Of a stretch of DNA of 64,000 bases, positions 9,770 to 18,021 are shown in pieces. Below the pieces are notes generated by a model. It was not told the origin of the DNA. It worked only from the letters and a program-made list of their open reading frames with translations, and made no database searches. The number at the start of each line of letters is the position of its first letter. The stretch's first letter is position 1. The position numbers and the translations under genes are program-made. Source of the DNA: DATLMR01 sp035634255 (GTDB lineage: Bacteria > Acidobacteriota > Blastocatellia > UBA7656); the NCBI GenBank assembly GCA_035634255.1, contig DASQDI010000063.1:19173-83172 (forward strand), read 5' to 3'.

Positions 9770-12460
9770 TCACTTCCGGGCCTTCGGAAAACTGATAAGG
9801 TTCGCGACCAGCCTGTAAGCGCCGGGCACGCCCTCCGGTAATTGCCTGAACCACGCGATGGGCGAGTAGATGTAGTAACCCTTCCCGTACTGCGCTATCA
9901 ATTCCCCGCCCTGCTTCGGTTCCTCTCCGGGGTCGTTGCTCGCGATGAGCGGCTTGAACTGCGGGTCCCACTCGGCCATGAAATAGGCCCCGCGCTCCTG
10001 AACCCACCCTTCGAAATCTTTATCCGTTATCTTATTCGGGAAGTTGAAGAGGGGGTGCGCGGGGTCGAGTATGCGTACGGACGCCCTCTCATCGGTCACG
10101 CGGTCCGGCACTCGATTCATCTTCAGTTTATAAGGGGCGAAGTCGCCCGCCGCGTACTCGTTCTTGTTGTACTGGACTATGAGGGTCCCCCCGTTGCGGA
10201 CGTACTCAAGAAGCCTCGCGTTCTGCGCGACGATGTCGGGCCTGACTTCGTAGACCCTTATGCCGGTCACGATAACGTCGTAACGCCCAAGGTCGCCCGT
10301 CGCGAGCTCGCGCGGGTCGATGAGGCTGAGGTCGACTCCCAGGCGTTTGACCGCGTTGGGGAAATCGTCCCCCGCGCCTTCGATGAACCCGACCTTGAGT
10401 CCGGGCGCGACCTTCACATCGACCGGCAGCACGCGGGCCCGCGCGCTTTGCGGGATGAAGCGGGGCTCGATGTGGGGGTATGAGACGACCTGATAACCCG
10501 AGGTGAAGCCCCGCCCTCCGGCGCGGGCTTCGGCCGAGACGGAGATGTCCCTCGCGCTGAAGGAAGGCGGCACCTGCACTTTAAACGTGTGGCTCGCTCG
10601 CTCGCCCTCCCGCTTGAGGTCGAAGGCGACCGCGGGCGGGGTCACGGCCCACCCGTCGCCGCCGGAGACCGAGAGCTCTCCGCGAGAGCCGTCCTTAGAG
10701 TTGTTGGTCAGGCTGGCCGTGACCTCAAGCGTGACGGGATTCGCGGAGGTCGGGAAGATCAGCCTCGCGGGGGACAGCGTGACGGAGACGGCGGGGGCCA
10801 CCTTGAGCTCTCGCCGAATCTCGCCCAGAGCCTTGTCGGCGAACCTGTACTCCACCGGCTGATTGACCAGCACCTTCTGCCCGTTTACGGTCAGCGTAAC
10901 CTGCGCGACGAGAGGAAAGGGCGCGTTCGGCTCGATGCCGGTCCGCCCCTCTCCGGGAACGAACATATCGCCTCTGCGGGGGTTTTTGAGCCAGTACGGC
11001 CCGGACGGCTCAGCGTCTTTCGGGACGGTGATGTTGTAATTCGCCCGCGTCATTGTGCGGCCATCCGCGTCGGCGGAGGTCTGATCTATGGCTTTAACTT
11101 CCCACCCTTCGGGGTGAGAAAAACGCGCCGCCTCAAGCTTAGCGGATGGGTTCGTATAGGCGGTCAGGGTCACGCGCAGGAGCTGGCCGGGGGTCACAAC
11201 GTCATCGTCCGCGATGCAATCGATGACTATGCCCTCCGCGCCGGCGAGCGCGGCCATGTAATCCTTCTCTTTTTCCGCGAGGGTGAATTTCACGTCGTAA
11301 AGGTCGGCCTCGGGGCCCGACGCCGCGTCGATCATCTCGCGGGCTTCGACGATCCTCTTCAGGCCGCGGGCGATGATAGGGCTCAGGGCCGAGGGCGCGA
11401 GGGGGTTGAAATTTTTCTTCGCCTCGTCCGCCGCCTGCTGCGCGTCCTGAAGCGCCGCCCGAAGGCGCGAGGCCGTTTCGTTCCCCATGCCCGCCGCGAC
11501 CGCCGACGCATGGATCGCCATCAGGCCGGTGCCGATGCCATCGAATATGTCCCGCTCCTGCCCCTCCGCCTGGACGGACGATTCGAGCAGCTTGAGGCGC
11601 GAGTAATGCGGGCCCTTCTGCTGAAGCGCGCCCTGATCCTGCGACCTGTGCATGCTGCGGCCTTCCATCGCGATCTCGTAATAACTGCGGCCGAAGAGCG
11701 GGTCGTAGCTGCCGGTGTTGATTAGAAGAATGCCGGGCGCGGGCTTTGCGCCATCCGCGCGCCGCTCGGGGTCACGCGCGTAGAGCTTCAGGGCCTTCCA
11801 TGGGCGCAGGCCGGAGGCGATCTGCTCGGGGAAGCGCGACGGGTCGGCGGCGGCTTTATAGGCTTCGACCGTCAGGTAGCCCGCGGCCTGATGGTGGCCG
11901 TGCCCGTCGCTCGGAGTCCCGCTCCATTGCGAGACGATCACCAGGGGGCGGAAGGTGCGGATGACGCGCACCATGTCCCCGAGCACGGCTTCCCGGTCCC
12001 ATTTTGCGAGCGCCTCGTCGCGGGCTTTGCTGAACCCGAAATCGAAGGCGCGGGAGAAGAACTGCTGCGCCCCATCGAGCCTGCGGGCCGACATCATCTC
12101 TTCGGTCCTTATGACCCCGAGCGCTTCGAATAATTCCGGCCCGATCAGGTTCTGCCCCCCGTCGCCCCGCGTGAGCGAGAGGTAAGCCGTCCTCGCCTGC
12201 CTGCCTCGGGCGAGGTAAGCGAGCAGGCCGCTGTCCTCGTCGTCCGGGTGAGCGCCCGTGTGCAGGACGCTCGCGACGACTCCGAGGCGGTTGATCGCCT
12301 GCCCGAGGGCCGCCGCCCCGCGGTCTATCGAGACGCCCTGGCCGCCCCCTGCCTTCGCGGGGGCGAGCGGCCTCGCGGGCAAAGTTATTACGCCGAACGA
12401 AAAAAAGACTACCAACGCGAGAGCAACAGGCGCGATCTTACGTGAACGCTTTGACACCAT
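9770..12460 (-). CDS. large exported PIG-L family deacetylase
   Basis: About 896 residues. After a hydrophobic N-terminus comes a PIG-L/LmbE domain with the zinc motif AHPDDE, then RTEEMMSARRLDG and GHGHHQ. This family removes acetyl groups from N-acetylglucosamine-type substrates. The middle carries immunoglobulin-like NPCBM/NEW3-type strands (SNPVTLEVTASLTNNSKDG). The C-terminus looks like a flavodoxin-like ThuA-type domain (YDVIVTGIRVYEV, YVRNGGTLIVQYN). The start is ATG 12460 or GTG 12457, just after AGGAGG; a longer frame to 12721 lacks a ribosome binding site. It is probably periplasmic, and the substrate is unknown. Confidence 0.82.
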   Translation of the reverse strand: MVSKRSRKIAPVALALVVFFSFGVITLPARPLAPAKAGGGQGVSIDRGAAALGQAINRLGVVASVLHTGAHPDDEDSGLLAYLARGRQARTAYLSLTRGDGGQNLIGPELFEALGVIRTEEMMSARRLDGAQQFFSRAFDFGFSKARDEALAKWDREAVLGDMVRVIRTFRPLVIVSQWSGTPSDGHGHHQAAGYLTVEAYKAAADPSRFPEQIASGLRPWKALKLYARDPERRADGAKPAPGILLINTGSYDPLFGRSYYEIAMEGRSMHRSQDQGALQQKGPHYSRLKLLESSVQAEGQERDIFDGIGTGLMAIHASAVAAGMGNETASRLRAALQDAQQAADEAKKNFNPLAPSALSPIIARGLKRIVEAREMIDAASGPEADLYDVKFTLAEKEKDYMAALAGAEGIVIDCIADDDVVTPGQLLRVTLTAYTNPSAKLEAARFSHPEGWEVKAIDQTSADADGRTMTRANYNITVPKDAEPSGPYWLKNPRRGDMFVPGEGRTGIEPNAPFPLVAQVTLTVNGQKVLVNQPVEYRFADKALGEIRRELKVAPAVSVTLSPARLIFPTSANPVTLEVTASLTNNSKDGSRGELSVSGGDGWAVTPPAVAFDLKREGERASHTFKVQVPPSFSARDISVSAEARAGGRGFTSGYQVVSYPHIEPRFIPQSARARVLPVDVKVAPGLKVGFIEGAGDDFPNAVKRLGVDLSLIDPRELATGDLGRYDVIVTGIRVYEVRPDIVAQNARLLEYVRNGGTLIVQYNKNEYAAGDFAPYKLKMNRVPDRVTDERASVRILDPAHPLFNFPNKITDKDFEGWVQERGAYFMAEWDPQFKPLIASNDPGEEPKQGGELIAQYGKGYYIYSPIAWFRQLPEGVPGAYRLVANLISFPKARK

Positions 12461-12647
12461 TCGCCTCCTGAAAGGTTCTCCGAGAGTTAAACCGCCCGGC
12501 AGTCCATAAGCATGAAGCGCGGGGATAAATCTCGGCCACTCGGTCCCATCCGTATAATGATTTCGAGCCGGGCCTATTGAGTTTATAGCAAAACTCCCCC
12601 GGCGATGAAATCGGTTCAAGAATTTCGGGGGATAAGCGCCCGCGTTG

Positions 12648-12668
12648 ATTGACTGAGACATTGACTGA
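12648..12668. repeat. two 9-bp direct repeats in a 317-nt gap
   Basis: ATTGACTGA occurs at 12648-12656 and 12660-12668, a 12-nt period, in the gap between the PIG-L start (12460) and the small membrane protein (12778). It could be a regulator site. The rest of this gap shows nothing I can name. Confidence 0.3.
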
Positions 12669-12777
12669 TGTAAGGGCGCGCCAATAGAATAACCCGGTCT
12701 GATCGGCTTCCAGGCTTTCAAAAGGATCGACGCGCGGCGCCCGTGCCCGAGACCCGGTTTGATTCAGGGAGGTTTTG

Positions 12778-12915
12778 ATGGCGGATGATAAAGACGATGA
12801 CGAGCCTTTGAACTTCTGGCATGGGTGGAAGGGGCTCTACATTTTCCTGCTAGTATACGGGGTGCTCCAAATCCTTCTCCTTTACATCTTCACGCGAGTC
12901 TTTAATCGACCATAA
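12778..12915 (+). CDS. small membrane protein, likely symporter accessory subunit
   Basis: A 45-residue ORF with a strong ribosome binding site (AGGGAGG, 5 nt before ATG). The acidic N-terminus (MADDKDDDEP) is followed by one transmembrane helix (about residues 18-38). Its stop overlaps the start of the sodium:solute symporter gene by one base (TAATG), so the two are translationally coupled. Small partner proteins are known for some symporters of this superfamily (DUF485 and DUF4212 types); this one is shorter and I cannot place it in either. A role in assembly or stability of the symporter is inference. Confidence 0.75.
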   Translation: MADDKDDDEPLNFWHGWKGLYIFLLVYGVLQILLLYIFTRVFNRP

Positions 12916-14627
12916 TGAGAATAGGTGACTGGATAGTCTTCATCGCGTACCTCGCCGGGACTATGGCTCTCGGGGTCTGGAAGAGCCGCAAAGGCGCTGA
13001 CATGGAATCCTACTACATGGGGAACCGCAGCATCCCGTGGTGGGCCGTGGGGCTTTCGGTGATGGCGACTCAGGCGAGCGCGATCACGTTCATCGGCACG
13101 ACCGGGCAGGCGTTCAGCGACGGCATGCGGTTCATTCAGGTCTACCTGCCCCTGCCGATAGTCGTCATAGTGCTCTGCGTCAGCTTCATCCCCTTCTTCT
13201 ACCGCGCGAAGGTCTACACGGCTTACGAGTACCTCGAACGGCGGTTCGACACCAAGACCAGAGCCCTCACGAGCTTCCTGTTCCAGTGCTCGCGAGGCAT
13301 GTCGGTCGGCATCGTGCTTTACGCCCCTTCGGTCGTGCTGTCGGCGATACTGGGCTGGCGCGAGTTCCCCACGATACTGCTGATGGGCGCGACCACGCTC
13401 GTCTACACGGCCTTCGGCGGCGTGCGCGCGGTGGTCTGGACCGACACCATGCAGATGATCCTGATGTTTTTGGGCGTCTTCGTCGGCCTTTACCTGGTAA
13501 TCGGGGGGCTGCCGGATTCTGTGGGGGTCTCCGACGCCGTCTACCTCGGGGGCGTGACGAATCACTGGAACGCCATCGATTTATCCTTCGACCTCGAAAA
13601 CAGGTACTCCCTGCTCGCCGGCCTGCTCGGGGGGTTCTTCCTGATGCTATCGTATTTCGGCGCGGACCAGAGCCAGGTGCAGAGGTACATAACCGCGCGG
13701 TCCCTGAAGGAGAGCCGCATCTCGATGGTGATGACCGCCATCCTGAAAGTGCCGATGCAGTTCCTCATCCTCGCCACCGGCGTCTTCCTCCTGATCTTTT
13801 ACCAGTTCGAGCGGCCCCCGGTATTCTTCAACCCGACCGAAGTCCGGAGGGTGGAGAGCGGCCCGGCCAGTGCGCAGTTTCAAGGCGCGAAAGATGTCTT
13901 CGATCAGGCATTCGAGAGGCGGAAGGAGGTCGGCCTGCGGCTCCTGGAAGCAAGGCGCGCGGGCGACCCGGCGGAGATAGAGAGGCTGCTGTCGGAGTAC
14001 GGCGAGAGCGACAGGCAGGTCCTCACGGCCCGAAGGCAGGCGGGCGAGGTGGTCAGGGCCGCGACCGGGGCGGTGAGCGACGTTAATTATATCTTCCCCT
14101 CTTTCCTGCTGAAGTACGTCCCGGTCGGGATGCTGGGCCTCATGATCTCGGTCATCTTCGCCGCCGCCATGTCTTCGATCTCTTCCGAGATAGCCGCGCT
14201 CTCCAGCGCGTCTATGGTCGATTATTACAAGCGGTTCTTTAAGAAGGACGCCTCGGAGCGCCACTACTGGCGCGCGGGCCAGCTCACGACCGTTTTCTGG
14301 GGGATCTTCGCCACCCTCTTCGCGATCTACGCGGGCAGGCTCGGCACCTCGCTCATAGAGACCGTGAACACCGTGGGCTCGCACTTCTACGGGCCGATAC
14401 TCGGGGTCTTCCTCCTCGCCTTCCTCGTCAAGAGATCGAACGGGCACGGGGCATTCTTCGGAGTGGTCGCGGGCATGCTGACCGTGGCCTACGTGAGCTG
14501 GCAGACGCAGATCTCATGGCTCTATTACAACGCCATCGGCCCGTTCGTGGTCCTCGTCGTCGGCACGATTGTGAGCCTTCTGGCCCCTAAAGACGGGAAG
14601 CCCGCTGAGCGGGCTTCGGACCAGTGA
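12915..14627 (+). CDS. sodium:solute symporter (SSS/SLC5 family)
   Basis: A 570-residue polytopic membrane protein. N-terminal helices contain the family features WWAVGLSVMATQASAITFIGTTGQA and YTAYEYLERRF, and FGGVRAVVWTDTMQMILM is the usual SSS signature region. A charged cytoplasmic or periplasmic insert of about 100 residues (about 300-390) separates helices. It would import a solute with Na+; the substrate is unknown and no catabolic gene is adjacent. It is coupled to the 45-residue protein just upstream. A perfect 9-bp hairpin overlaps its last codons. Confidence 0.88.
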   Translation: MRIGDWIVFIAYLAGTMALGVWKSRKGADMESYYMGNRSIPWWAVGLSVMATQASAITFIGTTGQAFSDGMRFIQVYLPLPIVVIVLCVSFIPFFYRAKVYTAYEYLERRFDTKTRALTSFLFQCSRGMSVGIVLYAPSVVLSAILGWREFPTILLMGATTLVYTAFGGVRAVVWTDTMQMILMFLGVFVGLYLVIGGLPDSVGVSDAVYLGGVTNHWNAIDLSFDLENRYSLLAGLLGGFFLMLSYFGADQSQVQRYITARSLKESRISMVMTAILKVPMQFLILATGVFLLIFYQFERPPVFFNPTEVRRVESGPASAQFQGAKDVFDQAFERRKEVGLRLLEARRAGDPAEIERLLSEYGESDRQVLTARRQAGEVVRAATGAVSDVNYIFPSFLLKYVPVGMLGLMISVIFAAAMSSISSEIAALSSASMVDYYKRFFKKDASERHYWRAGQLTTVFWGIFATLFAIYAGRLGTSLIETVNTVGSHFYGPILGVFLLAFLVKRSNGHGAFFGVVAGMLTVAYVSWQTQISWLYYNAIGPFVVLVVGTIVSLLAPKDGKPAERASDQ

Positions 14628-14689
14628 GGAACGGTTACGATCATGCTCGGGCCTTTGATGGAGATTCGCCTAGCTTAGTCGAACATCTC

Positions 14690-15598
14690 TCACCTGCGCC
14701 TCTGGTTGTTCTGCTGAAGGTTGTTCTGCGGGAGGCTGTTGCCCCCGCCGCCGGGCGGAGGGATGTAGATGAATACCCAGTCTTCGTACTCGGTCAGGCC
14801 GTAAAGAGTGCGTACCGCGGTACCTTTCAGCTTGGGGGCCACGCCGACGATGGGGACGTTGTTGGGGCCGTTTTGAAAAAGGTGAGCTAACGGATCATTC
14901 ACGCGCTCGCCATCGTCGTCTTCGTCCTCGTCGTCCTCATCTTCGTCGTCTTCGTCGTCCTCGTCTTCGTCGTCTTCGTCGTCCTCATCATCCGGCTCGT
15001 TCTCCTTCTCCCCGTTGTCGTTCGGGGCCCTCGTTCCCGCGGGCCCGCTGGGCGAAGTCCCGCTCGGAAAGCTGGTGGAGCCCTGCCTGAACGCGCCCCC
15101 GCTGGTGGGAGGCCCGGCGATTGCCATGAGTCGAATGTCAATCGGCATCTGGTTCACCAGTGAATAAGCCTGTAGCACTTTCATGATGCGGGGGTCGTAA
15201 GCGCGAACCGGCTCCCACTCGATGCCCGTCATCGGGTCGATCATGGCCGAGGGGCGGACGAACTTGATCTCGTTCACGCCGATGGTCACGCCGTCGCGCA
15301 GCTTCTTCAGGTCGGTGAGATAGCCGTAAGGCATCGGCGAGCGGAGCTGGACCACGACCCTGTCGCTCCGATTCCCGAGGTTGTAGTACCGCGCGATGGC
15401 TTCGGCCATCACATGGCCGCGGTAGATCATCTCGGCCTCTTTATCGCGCTGCACCTGAAACTGAACGTTCGGGACGACCGTGGAGGAGAGGGTGATTCCG
15501 AGGATCGCGAGGGCGAGTATCAACCCGAGGAGGGCCCACCCCTCTTCCCCGTCCGCGCGGCCGCGCCCGCCGGCTCTCTGAGTGAGTCGTCGCATCAT
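14690..15598 (-). CDS. type II secretion/type IV pilus pseudopilin-like protein with acidic tract
   Basis: A 302-residue protein. The N-terminus carries a prepilin-like cleavage region (EEGWALLGLILALAILGI), with Gly before a hydrophobic helix, though the residue five after the cleavage site is not the usual Glu. The body resembles GspG/GspH-like pseudopilins (QVQRDKEAEMIYRGHVMAEAIARYY). About residues 200-235 are almost wholly Asp/Glu, which is unusual. The C-terminus is Gly/Asn/Gln-rich. Its start overlaps the stop of the PilP-like gene (ATGA), so it closes the pilNOP operon. It is probably a minor pilin or secretion pseudopilin. Confidence 0.75.
   Translation of the reverse strand: MMRRLTQRAGGRGRADGEEGWALLGLILALAILGITLSSTVVPNVQFQVQRDKEAEMIYRGHVMAEAIARYYNLGNRSDRVVVQLRSPMPYGYLTDLKKLRDGVTIGVNEIKFVRPSAMIDPMTGIEWEPVRAYDPRIMKVLQAYSLVNQMPIDIRLMAIAGPPTSGGAFRQGSTSFPSGTSPSGPAGTRAPNDNGEKENEPDDEDDEDDEDEDDEDDEDEDDEDEDDDGERVNDPLAHLFQNGPNNVPIVGVAPKLKGTAVRTLYGLTEYEDWVFIYIPPPGGGGNSLPQNNLQQNNQRRR
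14911..14992 (-). repeat. GAC/GAG/GAT trinucleotide-rich tract
   Basis: About 80 nt of imperfect Asp/Glu codon repeats inside the pseudopilin gene. Such tracts can change length by slippage. All units keep the reading frame. Confidence 0.8.
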
Positions 15599-16446
15599 CT
15601 CGCCTTCTCCACCATCGGAATGCGCTTCTTGATGTTGTAAGTCGTGTTGGTCAATTCGACGGCCTGGTCCGTGATCGAATCGATCCTCCATACGCCCTGA
15701 ATCAAATCGCCGCGCTTCTTCCTCGTGTGCTCTTTCGTGCCGCCCATCTCGAACAGGCCGTTCTCCCCGAAGCGCCCGACGTACCGGAAGGGGGGCTCGG
15801 GCGCGGGCTGTATGATGAACGGGATCGGGTTCGAGTAGAACTTCACCGGGTCCGACTGAGACTTCACCTCGACGGTGGTGTTGCGCGCGCTGGAATACTC
15901 GGCGGCCGTCACTTCCGTGGCCACGGTCGTCTCGTTCAAGCGCTTGGTCTCCTTGGGCCTGCCGTCCATCAATATCTGCGCGTCCTGCGGGAAGCCCTGC
16001 CCGGTGACCGTGAGCGTTATGTTGCGAGGGGTCCCGGCGACCGCGCTCTGCGGCTGCACCATCTGTAACGCTATCGGCGGGGGCGGAGGCGTGGGCGCGG
16101 GAGGCGGGGGCGGGGGGACGTAGAACGCGAAGATGTTCCCCCGAGGGCCGACCTTCGCCCCTTCGGACCTGACCGAGATGAGCGAGAAGTTCAGAGGCGA
16201 CGTGTCCGCGAGCATCTGCTGGTAGAGCGCCTCCTGCTGGTTCGCGGTAGGGGCAGAGCGGGCCTGCTCCTGCGCCGGGCCGCGCGGAGAGGGCTGCGCG
16301 CCGGTCCGGGCCTCCGGGCGGTTCGCCGCCGGCCTCCTCGGCTCGGGGCCTCTCGTGAAATTCCATATGGCTATGCCGACCGCGGCCAGCAGCAGCACCG
16401 CCAGTATGATCTTCTTATTCTTTTCGCTCGAACTTGCTTTCGCCAT
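15595..16446 (-). CDS. PilP-like pilus assembly protein with IPT/TIG-like domain
   Basis: A 283-residue protein. There is one N-terminal transmembrane helix (about 12-30), a Pro/Ala-rich linker, a polyproline stretch (near 105-125), an IPT/TIG-like beta domain (PQSAVAGTPRNITLTVTGQGF) and a C-terminal segment (GDLIQGVWRIDSITDQAVELTN) that resembles the PilP homology region binding the secretin. PilP proteins normally lack the IPT-like insert. It follows pilO by 44 nt and overlaps the pseudopilin gene. Role: link between inner-membrane PilNO and the outer-membrane secretin; the assignment is by position plus weak similarity. Confidence 0.65.
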   Translation of the reverse strand: MAKASSSEKNKKIILAVLLLAAVGIAIWNFTRGPEPRRPAANRPEARTGAQPSPRGPAQEQARSAPTANQQEALYQQMLADTSPLNFSLISVRSEGAKVGPRGNIFAFYVPPPPPPAPTPPPPPIALQMVQPQSAVAGTPRNITLTVTGQGFPQDAQILMDGRPKETKRLNETTVATEVTAAEYSSARNTTVEVKSQSDPVKFYSNPIPFIIQPAPEPPFRYVGRFGENGLFEMGGTKEHTRKKRGDLIQGVWRIDSITDQAVELTNTTYNIKKRIPMVEKAR

Positions 16447-16490
16447 TTAAAACTCGCGCCTCCAGATTGAGTGAAGGCATGCCGGATTAT

Positions 16491-17195
16491 TCAGGGCTGA
16501 AAATACGCGGTTAAATTGATGGAGAGGTTGATGCCCGACCCGGCCGCGCTGCTCCGCCCGCCTTCCCCGTCCGTGGCCTCGATGCTCGTCAGGGTGACCG
16601 AGTCGAGGACGATGAACTGCTTGCTCCTCTCGAGCTCGGCTATGAACGCGCGCAGGTTCGAGTACTGCCCCGCCACTTCGAAATGGACGGACATCTGCGG
16701 GAATACGTTCAGGTCGGCTTTATTCTTGCCGCCCCTCTTCGACGACTTCGACTCATCTTCCACGACGACCGGTTGAAAACTCATGTCGATGCCGCTCGCC
16801 AATTGAGTGTTGTTCTTCTTCGCCAGAGCGTTTATCTCGTTGAGCAGGTCGATCCGACCTTTGTTGACGGGCTTCAGGTACTGGCTCTTGAACGACAGGA
16901 GCGAGTTCATGGCGTCGGTCGGCGCGTCGGTCACGGGCGCGGCGTCCGAGGGTTTTAAATCAGCCAGGCTCGTTCTCAAAACCTGCTGCTGCGACGCCAT
17001 CGCGGCTTCGAGAGTCGCCAGCCGCTCCCTCTCCGGCTTGAGGGAGGCGAAGTAGTAGACCGCCGCCGACACGAAGAAGATGAGCGTGAGAAGGGCCGCG
17101 ACCAGCTCGCCCGGAGTGAGCCCGAGGGGCCTCGCCGAGACATTCACCTGCCTGAAGTCGAAGCGGGATACTCGTTCCCTGACGTGAGTGCTCAT
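16491..17195 (-). CDS. pilO: type IV pilus inner-membrane protein PilO
   Basis: A 234-residue protein. It has a short cytoplasmic N-terminus, one transmembrane helix (about residues 31-50, ELVAALLTLIFFVSAAVYYF), a coiled coil, and a periplasmic ferredoxin-like fold with a PilO-type sequence (MSVHFEVAGQYSNLRAFIAELERSKQFIVLDSVTL). It forms the alignment subcomplex with PilN. Its start overlaps the pilN stop by 4 nt (ATGA), so the two are coupled. The gene is clear from architecture and neighbours. Confidence 0.85.
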   Translation of the reverse strand: MSTHVRERVSRFDFRQVNVSARPLGLTPGELVAALLTLIFFVSAAVYYFASLKPERERLATLEAAMASQQQVLRTSLADLKPSDAAPVTDAPTDAMNSLLSFKSQYLKPVNKGRIDLLNEINALAKKNNTQLASGIDMSFQPVVVEDESKSSKRGGKNKADLNVFPQMSVHFEVAGQYSNLRAFIAELERSKQFIVLDSVTLTSIEATDGEGGRSSAAGSGINLSINLTAYFQP

Positions 17196-17779
17196 AGCCC
17201 ACCTCGCGAAGCGTTGTAGGTCAGGTCGAGCGTGAAGGGAACCTGACCGGTCTCGTCAATAGCCTCCTGGCTGCTCTGGCGGATCGAGAAGATGCCTCCC
17301 GACTTCTCGATGTTCCCCATCATCTCGGTCATCTGCGCGGGGTTCTGCCCGACGGCCTTCACCTGCACCGACGCTATGATGGAGCCCTCGCCGGCCACGA
17401 CGTCGGTGACCCCGATGCTCACGACCCGCGCGTAATTCGGGACGTAGTTTTCCACGTGGGCTATCAGCTGGTTCCAGGAGAAAGCCTTGCGCGCGACTAT
17501 CTGCCGGGCGGCCGCGAGTTGAAGCTGATCCTGCTGGGTGAAGACGACCGGAGTCTCGACCTTCTTATTCTTCTCCTGCTCTGCGCGCAGGAGTTCGACC
17601 TGTGACTCCTGCTCTTTTATTCGCCGCTCAAGGTCATCGGCGCGGGCGCTGACATGGCTCTTATCCGCGACGACCCAGAGCCAGAGCCAGAGGCTCGCCA
17701 GAAAGAAGACGGCGATCCCCGTCCAGAAGATGCGCCTGTTCGCAAAAGGCTGTCTCGAAAGATTTAAGTTGGTTCGCAT
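17192..17779 (-). CDS. pilN: type IV pilus inner-membrane protein PilN
   Basis: A 195-residue protein starting at MRTNLNLSRQPF. The N-terminal NLNLSRQPF block resembles the conserved PilN motif that binds PilM. It is followed by a transmembrane helix (about 15-35), a coiled coil and a periplasmic fold (SWNQLIAHVENYVPNYARVVSI). The chosen start has no clear ribosome binding site; the frame extends upstream to 18004 without better codons. PilM, which usually precedes PilN, is not here: the next gene upstream is a divergent zinc-ribbon protein, so PilM must lie elsewhere. Confidence 0.85.
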   Translation of the reverse strand: MRTNLNLSRQPFANRRIFWTGIAVFFLASLWLWLWVVADKSHVSARADDLERRIKEQESQVELLRAEQEKNKKVETPVVFTQQDQLQLAAARQIVARKAFSWNQLIAHVENYVPNYARVVSIGVTDVVAGEGSIIASVQVKAVGQNPAQMTEMMGNIEKSGGIFSIRQSSQEAIDETGQVPFTLDLTYNASRGGL

Positions 17780-18021
17780 CGTTAATAAGAATAGCTGAGG
17801 AATTGACCCGATAGCAACAGACCATTTTCGCTGCCCCGGCGGCCGTTCAACCCGTAATTCAATCGCTTTATCATCGGAGCCATCAGGTCCCCTCAAACCT
17901 CTGCTCACAGGTAAAACGAAATTTGAGCCTGGGGGCAACTCCTGTCGAGGGCAAACGCATCTCGAACAAGTAAGTTCCTTTAGTTTCGACCGCCGCATGG
18001 TCAATTACCCTGGAGGGCTCG

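Noticed and set aside
14597..14617. GAAGCCCGC-TGA-GCGGGCTTC hairpin at the symporter 3' end
   Set aside because: It lies within the coding sequence, and no T-run follows. Recorded as structure only, not a terminator.
15599..16366. N-terminal extension of the pseudopilin frame
   Set aside because: Out of frame with the PilP-like gene it overlaps, with an Arg/Ala/Gly/Pro-rich sequence and no ribosome binding site. The ATG overlapping the previous stop is a better start.
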